Assembly (NCBI GenBank): GCA_034231615.1 | Contig: CM067315.1 | Location: 16,967,513-17,031,512 of the forward strand | Direction: 5' to 3' | Source of the DNA: Meghimatium bilineatum | Lineage: Eukaryota; Mollusca; Gastropoda; Stylommatophora; Philomycidae | DNA length: 64,000 bases | Shown: piece after piece, positions 12,790 through 24,639 of the stretch | How the letters are laid out: every line of letters starts with the position of its first letter | Numbering within the stretch: position 1 is the stretch's first letter | The notes under the pieces: model-generated | Told to the model about the DNA's origin: nothing | The model's input: only the letters and a program-made list of their open reading frames with translations | Database searches by the model: none | Translations under genes and position numbers: made by a program

Positions 12790-12990
12790 TGTGTAGATGT
12801 CAGTTGCCAAGTCTGGCATCGGTAGCATAGTGTTGGTATAAAGATACTTTTAATCATTTGTTTCTTTACTTCCATGTTGAATTATTGGTGCAATAGGAAA
12901 GGTGTTTACTGGTATGTCACGGCAATTGCCTTTGATATCTTATTTATATCTCTCTATTGAGTCGTCAGTCTTCTGCGAAGATTAGGTATG
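12790..12990 (-). pseudogene. LINE E-type RT tail fragment
   Basis: The minus strand resembles the RT thumb region of the LINE at 38130-38880: the blocks around 12810 and 12900 match those around 38580 and 38670. Only about 200 bp can be supported. Confidence 0.5.
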
Positions 12991-12994
12991 TTGA

Positions 12995-13400
12995 TTATCC
13001 TACCGGGTATAGACCCACCCTACTAAGATCATGTGTTTTTCCAGTGGCAACATATGGATGAGATTTGAAATGAAGTGCTACAGAAAGATCCTACGGATAT
13101 CATGGACAGAGAAAAAGAAGAACATTGAATTTTTGAAATTGCTGAAACTAAACGAAGGGTGGCTTATAAATACCATCATAAGAAGGAAACTACAGTATTT
13201 TGGACACTTAAAGCGACATGATGTTATCAAAAGGCTGATTCTAGAGGAAAGAGTGCCAGAAGAGAGAAAAAGAGGAAGACCAAGGAGACGATGGTCCAGC
13301 GACATCGAAGAATGTATGCACGTGTCTTTGGCCAATGCAGGCCTGCTTTACCGGAACAGAGAGGCGTTCAGAGTATCCACGACAAAGACAACGTTCTGGA
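12995..13400 (+). pseudogene. LINE 3' fragment (family F, RTE-like C-terminus)
   Basis: A 5'-truncated plus-strand frame reads RKILRISWTEKKKNIE, then QYFGHLKRHDVI and ERKRGRPRRRW, the usual C-terminal tail of RTE-like endonuclease/RT polyproteins. No catalytic domain remains. Upstream sequence carries an unrelated LINE tail in the opposite orientation. Confidence 0.7.
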
Positions 13401-13769
13401 AAGTAATATGTCACTTGATATATAGGCCTACATCCAATCATAACTCACTACAGAGCATAGGTCCTCGACAAATGTCGCCCTTCTCTTACTGGTATGTGTA
13501 TCTTTGACCATTTCTATTGATTTATTCCATGTTCTTCACGCCACGTCTCTTGCAAGCTTATCTTGTATTCTTCTTCCATAAAATCGTTGAAAAGGCGTAG
13601 AGGATTGACATCGTTGCGAACCTTCACCGTTCAGTGGAAGTCGTAAAAACACTAAACGTATTAGTTACCCCGCTAGACTCTCAAACGGTAGACGTAGATG
13701 GGCGACACAATTTATTTCCACTCTCTGGAAAAAAATGTAACGGAATTATTTTTTTTTAAAAAACTCTAT

Positions 13770-14055
13770 TTTGTAATGTGGAGGTGTTTAAAGAGTCAAA
13801 TGCGAGACAGAGCAATCAGTAATATACGAAAAAGACAATGGTAATTTTTTTGGCCACGTTATGAGACAAGGAGATTTGGAGAACATAGTCATAAAATGCA
13901 AGATTGAAGGCAACAGAGACAGAGAGCGACAACGTGAGAAAATATTATACAGTTTAACCACCTGGCACCGAAGGAAACATCAACAACCCTGATACATAAT
14001 ACTGGAACTGTTGAGAGCTATGATTTCCTACGTCAGTCAGCTTGGTACCTGATGA
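13770..14055 (+). pseudogene. LINE D 3' fragment
   Basis: In mixed frames this reads IRKRQW, FFGHVMRQGDLENIV and TTWHRRK blocks, the tail of an RT-bearing LINE. The same tail closes the longer copy at 29920-30940 (compare 30770-30915), so this is a second, 5'-truncated copy of that family. Confidence 0.65.
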
Positions 14056-15714
14056 TGATTTCGTAATGAAGTGAACAATTTTAATTTCACTTATGGACCC
14101 TCCAATCGTAGCATATGATAATACCAATGATGATGATGTAATACCTTTCGCTGTGAGCAGGTAGTTCTTAACAGCACGGCCTTTCCGATAAAAGCACAGG
14201 TCTCTCTCAGTTGAGTAACCTAAGTGCCACTCAAAAGCATAAGGTTTTGATGTCTCAAAGGCATGGTTGTGTTTGGGCGTATTTAGTGTCCAAAGTGAGG
14301 CATTTCAGTGTGGCAGTATCACATGAGCATCATATCCTTCATGGAGTGCTGCATATACGTCTGGACCATCTAGCTCATCATTTGTTATTCAGATCTGTTG
14401 ACCCATCTGTAGTGAGGACATACCTAGCATTACACACATCGCAATTGGTCACAAAATAACAACGGTGCATTTTTTACTGGTATGCATATCTCCGTCATCT
14501 ATGGAAACAATCTAACCATAGACAAAAGTAAGAAATCGAAGCAAAGCGTGCAGTATAAATGAATTTGTTTCAAAGGTGACATGTTGTAAATCCATTCCCA
14601 AACTTTCCTAGAAATTTAGAAGTTTATTATTTACTTCCCTTCTCTCTACGTTTACAACAAGGACACAATATACTTAACTGTGACCATATCAAGAATATGA
14701 ACAGTCAGCGTTTTGATTTGTACATCGTCTTGAAACATTCCCTATTTCATCGATAAGCTTATCATAATCTTATCACACGTGTTCATGTCGCATGAATACG
14801 CTGATAACAAAGGTCAACGTTTGACCATTCTAAGTTTAACTTCACGGTGATACTCGTATTAGAACCTGGAATGCGAATTTGACCACTATTAAGTTATCAT
14901 TGTTAAGAAATTTGAAAGGATTATGTAATATAGGTGTTCTAAATCACGTGACATGCTGAATGTCCGCCGATTTCTTACCTTTAGTACATCTGTTTCTGAA
15001 CAACTCAATCAGTTTTACAGTACAGACAACTATTGCTTTTCAGTCTGCATTTTGTAGCTAGAGCTCTTTAACTGTTGAAACTCGAAGTGGCTTTCATTTG
15101 TCGCCATATTTACTAAAATCCACCTCAAGTGATGTAAGTAGTATTCAATGTGACATAGTACTATTGCAACATAGAGAAAAGGGAGGAGTCGACAGTATAT
15201 CCTTCTTTGATGTTCAATGGTATGGCAGACAGCCCTTCCATTTAACCTTTCACTCATGAGTGAATAAATACATATAGTGCTTTTGTGTGGTCATCGCAAT
15301 CGGCAGGTACTTAATACCTACAGAAGAAGTGCAAGTAGTTATTGTTCGAATAGTGGTTGTTATGACTGACGAATAACAAGGCAATTACCTATCTAGAACA
15401 TTAGGAACCATCTCTTAAGAGTCCAGGCGGTGACGATCACATATTAGAAAATATTTATCTAGATCGCCATAAAGCGCGATACATACTTGATCTGTGGACA
15501 TTGGCCGATGGGAGACTGAAAATAATCGACAATAGAAAGAAATTGCATTGCATTTACTTTTTACAACTTATTATGTGTGAAATTCAGTTTGTACAGGGTA
15601 TAAGATAGGGACGGAGGAAATTGGCTCACACCTACTTAAATTATTGTCACATCGAGATGTTGATCCATTGAAGTACCTTACAAATAATTGGATTGGGACC
15701 TTGGGAAAGACGAG
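14056..15714. other. Unannotated interval
   Basis: No gene or repeat recognised over about 1.65 kb. Open frames here (for example 14211-14459 plus, 15030-15257 minus) are short and show no domain I can name. If single-copy host DNA exists in the left half of the window, this is a candidate. Confidence 0.4.
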
Positions 15715-16112
15715 GCTGAAGGTTTATTTTCGAGCCGGGACATGGAGGTGTTCGAGACAATGAAGGAACAGATCAACTGGCATCATGCGCAATTATGGCA
15801 CAGGGCGATGGGGCAGTGGATCGAGCTGGCGTTTTGAACTCCTTGGGAGACACGCGAGAGTTGGACTGGTGTGGATGATGGTTCTTTTTCGGTGGCCAGG
15901 ATTGGAGATTGGGGTTTAAGGTGCGGTGTTGCTAGGGGTGAACGTTTTGGAGGGCATGGAGTAGTAGTGGTCAGCCAGCGTGGGACCGGTACTGTCAGCA
16001 GAAGTGTAATGACGGATACACTCAGAGAGAAATCGGAGTAACTATGAACGTGTCCAGTTTGTAGTGATGATGGTCCTACGACTAACTAACTAACTAACTA
16101 ACCTTATAAATG
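15715..16112 (+). pseudogene. LINE A 3' fragment with (ACTA)n tail
   Basis: The block from about 15735 corresponds to the end of the LINE A protein: a degraded PGHGGVRDNE...DQLASCAI region, then SFSVARIGD and a CPVCSDDG-like terminus. It is followed by ACTAACTAACTAACTAACTA at 16080-16108, the same tail type seen reversed beside the full LINE A at 18786. It is frameshifted and 5'-truncated. Confidence 0.8.
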
Positions 16113-16660
16113 ATCAGTGGCATTTATTTTTATTTACTCATTTACTTTTATTTACTCTTATGTCGACATCATAAATACCAATGCCATTTTATTGCAGGTC
16201 CTTAGTTGTACTATTTAAAGTCAATATTTTATTGTAGTTATTATTTAGAGTTGGAGAAAGTTGGATGCCAGACGTGTGAAAGTCTGGAAAGGAAAGTATT
16301 GTGATTTTAATTATATAAAGTATGAGGTATGGAATTAAATGCAATCATGTGAATTAGATTAGGAACGAGTATTAATGCTGAAATATATTCAGTTCAAGAG
16401 CATTTAACCCGCGACCGTGGAGGCAGACAGTGTGTTTTGGACATCTGCCGAAAGTACTAAATCCAGTGACTAGAGACTTCGAGAAAACGTCTCGAATTTT
16501 GTATAAGATTCGTTAAGGTTATGAATTGAAATTGTGTATCAAAGTGTATGTTAGCTACGACTAGATGAGAGTCGAGTCGTATAGAACCAAACGAAACTTT
16601 GATTCTTCTGAGAGAAAACGTGTGGGTTGCCAGCGAGGAAACATCAGCCTCCATCCACAA
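16113..16660. other. Unannotated spacer
   Basis: No recognisable gene or repeat. Confidence 0.4.
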
Positions 16661-16671
16661 GCAGCAAAAAT

Positions 16672-16850
16672 GTGTTTGTTTGTTGGTGGGTTTGTCTTTC
16701 TAGAGGAAGACACACCACTTTCAACCTTGGAATGGTTTTCCTGTGGTTACAACAGGGCGTATATTGTGGCCCACTGGCCTGGGTTGTTCTGTTAGGGACT
16801 ATTGGCTTGGCCTGGGGTCTGGGTTGCGTGTCCTGATAATCGCAGAAAAA
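16672..16850 (-). mobile_element. SINE-2 copy
   Basis: This block matches the reverse complement of 52500-52689. The shared core GGGCGTATATTGTGGCCCA is at 16756-16774, the outer block TTTGTCT...CTTTCAACC is shared, and the end is a TTTG-type repeat (CAAA tail read on the minus strand). By eye the copies are about 75-80 percent alike. Imperfect GCAGCAAAAAT and GCAGAAAAAT repeats flank it and could be a decayed TSD. No protein-coding content is seen. The name is local to this window. Confidence 0.7.
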
Positions 16851-17329
16851 TAGAAATAGGAAGTGATGTGATTATCTACCACTCAGCGAAAGTAAACTAT
16901 ACAATCAACCAACTAGAGCTCGTTAAAAGGAATAGACAGGAACGATATTGTTGAAAGGAACGACCAGATTAATAGTTAGATGAATTCATGAGTAGCAGAC
17001 AGTTGAATGTTGGCCTTAACACGTAGTAAAGGAGAATTTCTATTGATGTACATACTTGATACCCTCTTGATGTTGTGCCACCAAATAAATAGTCTTCAAC
17101 CACTAAGACACCAGATATATGACTTTCCTCGTCCTGCATTTGTAAGTTTGTGTGCGTGTAACGAGTGAGTGGCACGCATCGAATACAATACACATAAATA
17201 GCACACATCAGTCTACATCTTACAATTTAACATCAGACACATCGAGAATCAGTCTCAATATCTTAATTTTGATATTATAAAAATATAAACATATTACAAA
17301 CATTTGTGTGAAACAATTGTAAACACACA
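16851..17329. other. Unannotated spacer
   Basis: Nothing recognised. A 79-codon minus-strand frame at 16969-17208 has no identifiable domain. Confidence 0.35.
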
Positions 17330-17850
17330 AACATGTCCATGAAACAAATATTAACACGCCACTAATGTGTTCCCAGTATTAATGGATTGAAGTGAAAGCT
17401 GGAAATCAACTCAAGCAACAGACCAAAAATTAAACAGCTTCGAAAACAAATGTCTGGAAACTGATGAACATAAAATTGAGCGATTTCGTCATAAATAGTG
17501 ACTTAAGAAATAAAACACATCAAGAATATGTGTCAAACGTCATTAGAAAACGCAGATGGAAATACCTGGGTCACGTTTTAAGACAAGATGAAAAAAAAAT
17601 AAACGAACAAGCCCTTATGTGGACACATGAGGGTAAAAGAATTTCTCTCAATTTTCAATAACTGCTCTGTAAATGTTTAACACACCTGTAATATGTCTAT
17701 GAAACAAGTGTTACCGTAACCCTGAAATGTCTATGAAAGACATGCCAATATAGCTCTTGTATGTCTATAACATACCCCTGGTATGTCTATGAAACATGTC
17801 TGTGAAAAAAAATATCAACGTAGTACGAATATGTGCATTCTAAAATGTTT
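17330..17850 (+). repeat. Degenerate minisatellite with an RTE-like LINE 3' end inside
   Basis: Loosely repeated units around TATGTCTATGAAACA occur near 17332, 17690, 17730, 17785 and 17795. Between them, 17464-17645 encodes an RKRRWKYLGHVLRQDEKKI block and a THEGKR block, the tail of an RTE-1-like LINE. The arrangement suggests a LINE 3' end inserted in a tandem array, but I could not resolve a TSD. Confidence 0.5.
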
Positions 17851-17904
17851 GGTTGTAAGGTTCATGTAATATTCCAAGACAAAATGCTGCAGTGAATAAA
17901 AAGC

Positions 17905-18640
17905 TTCCTACGTGGCAGCTATTCAGGAAAAGAAAAGTAAAATGGTCAAGATAGCCGAAAGCGCCCCACAGGGAGAAGTTTTATACCTCACACTCTTCAT
18001 AATGTATGGCCTGCCAAAACTATTTACACCATATGTACATATGGCTGCCCATGCAGACGATCTTGCTACCTGGATTCAATCAGAATACATTAGAGTTGTA
18101 AAATTAGCATGCAGGAGGCAATAAACAAAGTTGATGAGTGGTCAAAAAGGTGGGGTGTTAAATAAATAAACTCAAGACTGTCAGTCACCACACTCTTCAC
18201 AAAACCTGAAAATTATACTATCACACTAGACATTTATCCCACTCCCAAAAGAAAACAATCAAGTCTACTTGGTACTAAAATTTGACAAGAGACTTGCGTG
18301 GGGATCACACATTGAAGAGACAGAAAAAAAGCCACGTGCAGAATACAGATAATGAAAAAACTATATGGGACAGATTGGGAAGCTGTCAAGTAAATCAAAT
18401 AAATTTACGTAGGAAACCAGAGGACAATTTTTAAAATTTTTAGAGACTAACGGGAATTGAAACAGTCCGTTAAATATGGTCAAATAGACGATTTGCCGTT
18501 GAACTGACTGGTTCAATTCCCGTTAGTCTCTAGAACAAGTAAATCAAGTGCCATGCCGAGTGGCGTAGGCGATCATGCTTCTCCACAACTCTGTCACTTG
18601 TGTTGTTAATACGAGAGATGGTCAAAATGTAATGCCTCCT
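17905..18640 (+). pseudogene. Decayed I-type LINE reverse transcriptase fragment, split by SINE-1
   Basis: Read across several frames, the region carries a degraded catalytic block (PQGEVLYLTLFIMY and HADDLATWI, corresponding to PQGGVLSPTLF and YADDLVIW in LINE C), then a DEWSKRWGV-like block and a TLDIYPTPKRKQ-like linker. The order matches the LINE C RT, at much lower similarity. A SINE-1 copy (18399-18535) sits inside it. The right boundary is uncertain because a mariner end begins at 18612. Confidence 0.65.
18399..18535 (-). mobile_element. SINE-1 copy 1 (palindromic) with 12-bp TSD
   Basis: Perfect direct repeats CAAGTAAATCAA at 18387-18398 and 18536-18547 bound a 137-bp insert. Its core is an inverted repeat, with left arm GAGACTAACGGGAATTGAA (from 18443) and right arm TTCAATTCCCGTTAGTCTC (to 18530). 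A flanking non-palindromic block (GTAGGAAACCAGAGGACAA) aligns to the reverse complement of the tail of copy 2 at 49580-49729. Strand is assigned relative to that copy. No coding content. Confidence 0.85.
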
Positions 18641-18785
18641 ACTTTATAATTTAATTAAATAGGCACAAAAATAGATAAAACTCACATTAAAATGTATGAA
18701 GTCTGTATTTCTGCACTTCAAAAATGCATTTCTCAACGTAGTCTGCGTTATTAGTTACAGTTTTTGTCCATCTTCACACGAAGGC

Positions 18786-21700
18786 ACGTTAGTTAGTTAG
18801 TTAGTCGTCGGATCATCATCACTGCAAACTGGACACATCCATAGTTGCTCCGATCTCTCCTTGAGTGTATCCGCCATCACACTTCTGCTGACAGTACCGG
18901 TCCTATGCTGGTTGACCATCATTCTTCTGCGCCCTCCAAAATGTTCACCTCTAGCAACACCGCATTTCAATCCCTGATCTTTAATTCTAGCCATTGAAAA
19001 GGAATCATCATCCACATTAGTCTCACTCTCGCGTGTTATATCTCTTAAGGAGTTCAAAACGTCAGCGCGATCCATTGCCCCATCGCCCTTTGCCACAATC
19101 GCACACGATGCCAGTTGATCCGCTCTTTCATTGCCTCGAACGCCCACATGTCCCGGCACGAAAATAAATGTAACCGCTTTCAAGCTCGCATTTCTCAAGG
19201 CCTCAATCCACTGTTCGCGAACGAGACCCACTTGTACCTTCTTAATCATACTCATAGAGTCACTCAAGATGCAGACCTGCGTTACTTTCTGTGTGCGAAG
19301 CCACTCAAATGCCTTGGTCACCGTCATAGTCTCCATGGTCATACAACTCGTAGTGACCGCAAATGCACCACTTTCCTCCTTGATCGTTTTACCTGCGCAC
19401 TGAGCTGTAAAGGCCCAAGCACTGCGAACATGCCTAATTACAGATCCATCAGTGTATATAATCACATCCCCCTCTTTGGTATTCTCACTGATTAAAGCCT
19501 GCACTTCTTTCTCCACAGCTGTGGGACACCATTCTCTGCATTCTCTGCTAAGTGATATTACTACTCTCAAACAAGTTTCGAAATCTGTGGGTAGACCTAT
19601 CCATTCCGCACCTGCTGCCACATCCTGTAATCTGCACACGCTTTGTATTACATCCTCAGCACGTCCCATCCACGACCTTCCTCTCTTGAGTCTGCTGCCT
19701 TTAACTTTCTGTATTTCGGAATGCAACGGGTGTTCCTTATCTGCATGTATTTGAAGGTACGCCCATGCACTGCAATACTGTAATCTATGCTCAGCTGTTG
19801 GGCAGTCAAGTAGGTATCGCATAGCTCTTGTCGATGTGTCTCTTGTGCATCCCAGAATGATACGCATTGCTGCATTCTGGACTTTATCCAGTCTTTCGAT
19901 CTGAGTTTGGCTAAGAGTCAGAATTGCCAGTGCATATTCCACCACAGCCACAACCAAACCCTGGTACAAAAGAAATAACAATCTTTGCTCACACTGCGCA
20001 GCAGCCATAACCTTCATTGCTGCTAAGCCTTTGCCTGCCCTTATGATAATGTGGTCAACATGTTCCCTGAAACTCAGGCTTCTGTTAAAAAACACACCCA
20101 GATATCTCATTGTGCTAGTTCTTTCTAAACTTTTCCCGGACAACGAAACTTGTGGCATGGGTGTCTTTACCATGTGATTGTTCAAGGAAAACCACGTCAC
20201 GAATACCTTAGACGGATTAACCACTGCTCCCGTATCTCGACACCAATTTGTCAGTCTGTCCAGCTCTTTCTGTAGTTCCACGACGCACTCTTCTCGATTT
20301 CTGCCCTGTCTATACACCAGGATATCATCGGCATATGACATCGTTCTGCCAACACCTGTGATTTGATTGCCAGCGATATGTACTGTGTATACATTGAAAA
20401 GTACAGGAGATAGAGGCGATCCCTGTGGCAGGCCAGGGCTAATAACCGTTGGTGTAGATATCCAGTTACTACACTTAAGAACTACAACCCTGTGCATCAG
20501 GGCGGCGCCAACCCAACGCACGACAAAAGGATTAACTGCAAGATTTAACAGCTGGTGCATCAAGATATCCAAGGACACCCTATTGTACGCATCCTCAAGG
20601 TCTACTGCGACCGCACATGTCTCCATGCGCGAATCAAACCCCTCAAAAACATCCTGCGCAAATATGGCTGCATTCTGCCATGTCTTCTTTCCTCGACGAT
20701 ATCCTCCTAACAATGTTGGTAAACACTTATTTCTTTCAAGATAACACGATACCTTCCGGGCCACAATTTTTTCCAAAAGCTTGCCAATCGTATTCTGCAT
20801 AGTTATTATTCTGTAGCCATGTATCCTGGTGTGGTCCTTCCCAGGTTTGGGTAGTGTAACTAAATAGCTGTGAAACCAGTCTTCTTTCACTGCGCCCTTT
20901 AGAAGGCTATTATTGAACATGTCCGCCAACTCTCCCAACTCCTCATCCGTTCTTCGACTAATGTCATCGTATCTAATGCCATCTGGCCCTGGTGCTGTAT
21001 TTTTTGTACTTTTCAGCGCCTTCCTGATTTCTTCAACTGTGATTAGCATATGGTTTTCCATGCTCAAGTTCTTACACGTGTCTGTGAGCATTTTCCTGAT
21101 TTCTTGATATGCCTCCACATTTCTCTGACCAATTTGTGCGGTGTAGTGTGCCAGCAACGCAGCACCTTTTGTCTCGTCCGTCTTCTGCCAGACGGTATCG
21201 TCGCTCTGGAAATCGGCAATAGTCACGCGTCTTGTGAGACCATTCATGGATTTGTGTAACCGCCAGAACAATTTTAGTGACTTTTCGCGTGTGATATCTT
21301 TGCAAAATTCGTCCCATTTTGACGCATTTGCTGACTTTGCAATATCTTTGAATGTTTGGACTAAGATATCTTTCTTCCGTTTCCATTATGCGACCTCCAT
21401 GGGCTGAGCCGCAACACGTTTCCGTGCCCTTTGCCATAGTGATACTGCTTTCCGTTTCTCGCTCCATGCCCTTTGAACCTCTTCGTTCCACCAGGGGGGC
21501 CTATCCCACACCAGATTTCCCACTACTTGAGCCTTACGTTTGTCTTGTCGAATTCTGCTCACAACATCCACTCCTCTGCGATCATATTTAAAGGATCTTA
21601 CCGTTGGCCTTATCTGCTTACTTTTATCATTTTTTAAGAGAACAACACATGGGAGGTGGTCACTGCCATGATGCCCCAGCACGTCCCATTTGCAGATAGC

Positions 21701-22615
21701 CACAGAAGCTGATGACACCAATGCGAGGTCGATAGCGCTATCATCATCACCATCCCTGCTTGCCATCCTTGTTATACAGCCATCGTTAAGGCACACCAGG
21801 TCCGTATCTGTCAGGGCCTCCTCAAGTTCTCTTCCCTGTTTGTTCGAAGCACTATTGCCCCATGATGTACCTTTCGCATTGAAGTCACCACAAAAGAGGA
21901 TGTGCTTTTCCTGTTCCATTATCTCCCCTAGGATCTTCCAACCCTGAAGATCAATGCTCGTGTTGCAGGCATACACATTTACAATCATGATTGGGTGCTG
22001 GACCCTCACTGCCTGTAACTGGATATTGTCACTATCCAGCTTGGACATATCAACCTCGCATACACTAAAACCCTCGCGTACTAAGATTGCCTGTCCAAGA
22101 TGTCGCCTGTTGTAGAAACACTGAAATCCGGCTATCCTGATATTACCACTTTCACCTAGCTGTGTTTCTTGCAATGCAATGACGTCAGCCTCATAACACA
22201 TCTTTTCTAGCTCTGTTCTACGCTTGTGTACACAGGCCACATTCCAAAACAGCACACGCACGTTTTTAATTCCTAGCCTAGCTGTTTTCGATCTCGTTCT
22301 TCTAGCACCCGCCCGGTGACTTTTCCTTTTTGAGCCACCTCGTTTAGGCCGCTTGATATTGGCCGCCATTTTTCAAACAGTGTGACAACGAATACACTCA
22401 CGAAGACTTCAGCTCAGATGCACGCACTCCGTTAGCACCGGCGAAGATCTTAATGAGTGGACCTCCTGGTCAGAGAGTAACAACATATCACCACACAATC
22501 TCCTAAATGAAAAAAACGAATATATCCATTGTTCAAGTGAAACTGCAGGCGACACACAAAACACTTGTGTTGCCATCCACCATTTTGACCGGAAGTCCAC
22601 GTATTCCTGTACAGT
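18786..22615 (-). mobile_element. LINE A, apparently full-length, inserted in a mariner
   Basis: On the minus strand the element has a 5' leader (about 22615-22370), a single long reading frame (22369-18797) and a 3' tail of four CTAA repeats (GTTAGTTAGTTAGTTAG on the plus strand at 18788-18804). The stop codon merges into the tail. Mariner sequence continues on both sides. I could not identify a convincing TSD, so the 5' edge is approximate. Fragments of the same family lie at 1045-2430, 15715-16112 and 28811-29815. Confidence 0.85.
18797..22369 (-). pseudogene. LINE A polyprotein (EN-RT-RNase H), one internal stop
   Basis: A 1190-codon frame is continuous except for one TAA at 21388-21386 (codon 328); the frames before and after that codon are the same. 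Residues 1-33 are strongly basic. An APE-type endonuclease follows (about residues 37-260: VIALQETQL, FCGDFNAKGTSW, GSDHLPCVV). The reverse transcriptase includes APGPDGIRYDD, VDLEDAYNRV, GLPQGSPLSPVLF and MSYADDILVY (YADD near residue 679). RNase H has IIYTDGSVIRH, CILSDSMSMI and VPGHVGVRGNERADQLAS. The protein ends with a CPVC motif. All catalytic blocks look intact, so a single base change separates this copy from a full frame. The clade is probably in the I/Jockey superfamily, inferred from RNase H and the single ORF. Confidence 0.92.
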
Positions 22616-22624
22616 AAAAATGTG

Positions 22625-23560
22625 TTTCATTTTTTACTAAAACCGATTGCGCAAGGCGTATTTAATATTGTTGGTGTCCTTAAAGTGATGTCAGCGTAGA
22701 TATTCTATTAGTGGTCCAGAAAGATGGAAGTCTGGAGGTGCAATTGGAACTGTAAGGGGGAATGTGATAATACTTTCCAGTAAAATTCTACAATTTAATC
22801 AATGGTATATTTAGCTGTATATGGTGTAGCATTACCGTGCAGCTCTTTGTTATTTTAATGGGTAAAGTCGCCGAAGACGACCTCTAAGCTTCTTCAAAAT
22901 TTCAATTCAACGGTCTGCATTCCCTATGTTCCTTTGTTCCAAGAAGTCGAGGAGAATTACACCATTCTCATTCCAAAACACGGAGGCCATAACTTTCTTT
23001 ACAGGTGCATTTTTGAACGTCTTTTTTATCGGCATTGTTGCAATTCCATTAACTGCCTCTTGGATTCTCATTTAAAAAAATTACCCAAGTCCCATCGCGC
23101 GTCACAATATTCAATAAAAACTCATCTCCATCAATTTCATAACGGTGTAAAAAGGTAATGGCTATGGTTTTCCATGTTTCTTTATACCTGTCAACATTTT
23201 GGGCACCCAACGTGCACAAACAAACCTTTGAATAACCCAGGTCTTTAACGATGTTCTGGACACAACCTTTACTAATGGACAACATGGCATGCAGCTAATC
23301 CAGCGTTACCCGGTGATCAGCACGAATATCAAATAGATGAAAGTTTTGGTGTCACTGAGATAGACGGACGACCAGTCCGCTTCGCGTCATTCATTGAAGA
23401 TTGACCCACTTCAGCTTCGTCACAACGATGTACCCAACATCGGACAGTATAAACATTCTTCAAACGTTCTTGGATGCGAAATGAGGTCTTGCCTTCAGCA
23501 TTGAGATATTCTATGACATATCGTTGTTTTAATCGTACTTCTTTGCAGCTATTTTTTAAC
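22625..23560 (-). pseudogene. Decayed mariner transposase remnant
   Basis: Minus-strand blocks match mariner transposase order. An N-terminal region near 23540-23400 has an EGKTSFRIQERL-like helix-turn-helix part. A DLGYSKVC block near 23245 is followed by FLHRYEIDGDEFLLNIVTRD near 23150-23100, where the family's GDE is degraded to RDG. An NATPYTA block (family NARPHTA) lies near 22830. Many stops and frameshifts interrupt it. The C-terminus continues on the far side of LINE A (18640-18785). Confidence 0.75.
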
Positions 23561-23829
23561 GATTACTGTGTTACAATTTGTTAATGAAACAGGTTGGTTA
23601 TGATATACCATACAGTGCAGAAGACTGTTTGGGATTCTCGCAAAATTAACAAATTGCACACAGATACAGTATTTACTTAGATAAAATTTAGGAGGCATTA
23701 CTTTTTTTTTTACTATTCCTCTTAAGTTCAGTTGGTGACTGTGCCACAGTGACAACCCATCCAGAAATTTCTCTCTCTATCTTCCTCTCTCTTTTCTCCC
23801 CTTGATCTTTCCGGTAGTTACTAAATGTT

Positions 23830-24470
23830 CAAGTTTACTATCATCATCTGGTAGCATATCCTAAACAGCATGTAGCCGTCATCACATCCTTTCACAACGT
23901 CTGTCTATCTTTAGTCAGTCTTCCTGCTTCTGTTATTGTCATGTTTATGTGGTATTTGATGTCTTGCGTCCATCTTCTTCTTGGTCTGCCTTCGTCTCCC
24001 TGGCATCATCCCCTCCAATATAGTATTCTCTAGGTGTCAAGGAATTTTATATAGCCAAAATATTGTCGTTTTTGTGGAATTTAGTTTATAGTTTTTAGGT
24101 GTCATGGAATTTGATATAGTCAAAATGTTGTAGTTTTTTGGAAAGAACTATGCTGTTTAGTCAGTTTTATTTTACATTCATTTCTCTCAGGATGGCTACA
24201 TTGGTGATCTTTTTGGTCCATGGTATTCTGAGGATTTTTATGTAACATTTTGTTTCAAATGCTGCTATTTTATTTTTCACTTTGTTCCTCATCACATTTT
24301 CTTAAAAATCGTGATTGTCTCCTTCTAATTTTCATCATAATGTGTCATTTTACTTCATCATTTTTCTTAAAAACCACATCTCAGTTGTCTCCAGCTTATC
24401 TTGTGCACTTGTTTACTGTCCATGCTTCGCTTCCATAAAGAAGGATTGGCTCAATATAACATCCTAGCAC
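23830..24470 (-). pseudogene. LINE G 3' fragment
   Basis: The minus strand is the tail of an RTE-like LINE. It aligns to the fragment at 45345-45750: the blocks around 23960-24010 and 45455-45510 match, as do those around 24130-24230 and 45580-45670. No intact domain remains. Confidence 0.6.
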
Positions 24471-24639
24471 TCAAATTCACGTATGCATTGATATTACTCC
24501 ATTGCATAAAATATTTCTCATGAGCTGACATAAAAACCATAAAACAAGTCTATGTGGGTCATATTCGTCGAACTCTGGAATACAGCAAATTTAGCACATT
24601 GAGAATAACAAATTGTGCGTTGTGTCACATATGCTCTAT

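Larger units (their letters stand above)
18612..23722 (-). mobile_element. Dead mariner interrupted by LINE A
   Basis: The left end reads TA then CGAGAGATGGTCAAAATGTA with AATGCCTCCTACTTT following; the right end, read on the minus strand, has GTAATGCCTCCTAAATTT behind a degraded start and a TA. These are matching mariner-type terminal inverted repeats. Mariner-like coding remnants occupy 22625-23560 and the C-terminal piece lies at 18640-18785. LINE A separates the two parts. Confidence 0.75.
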
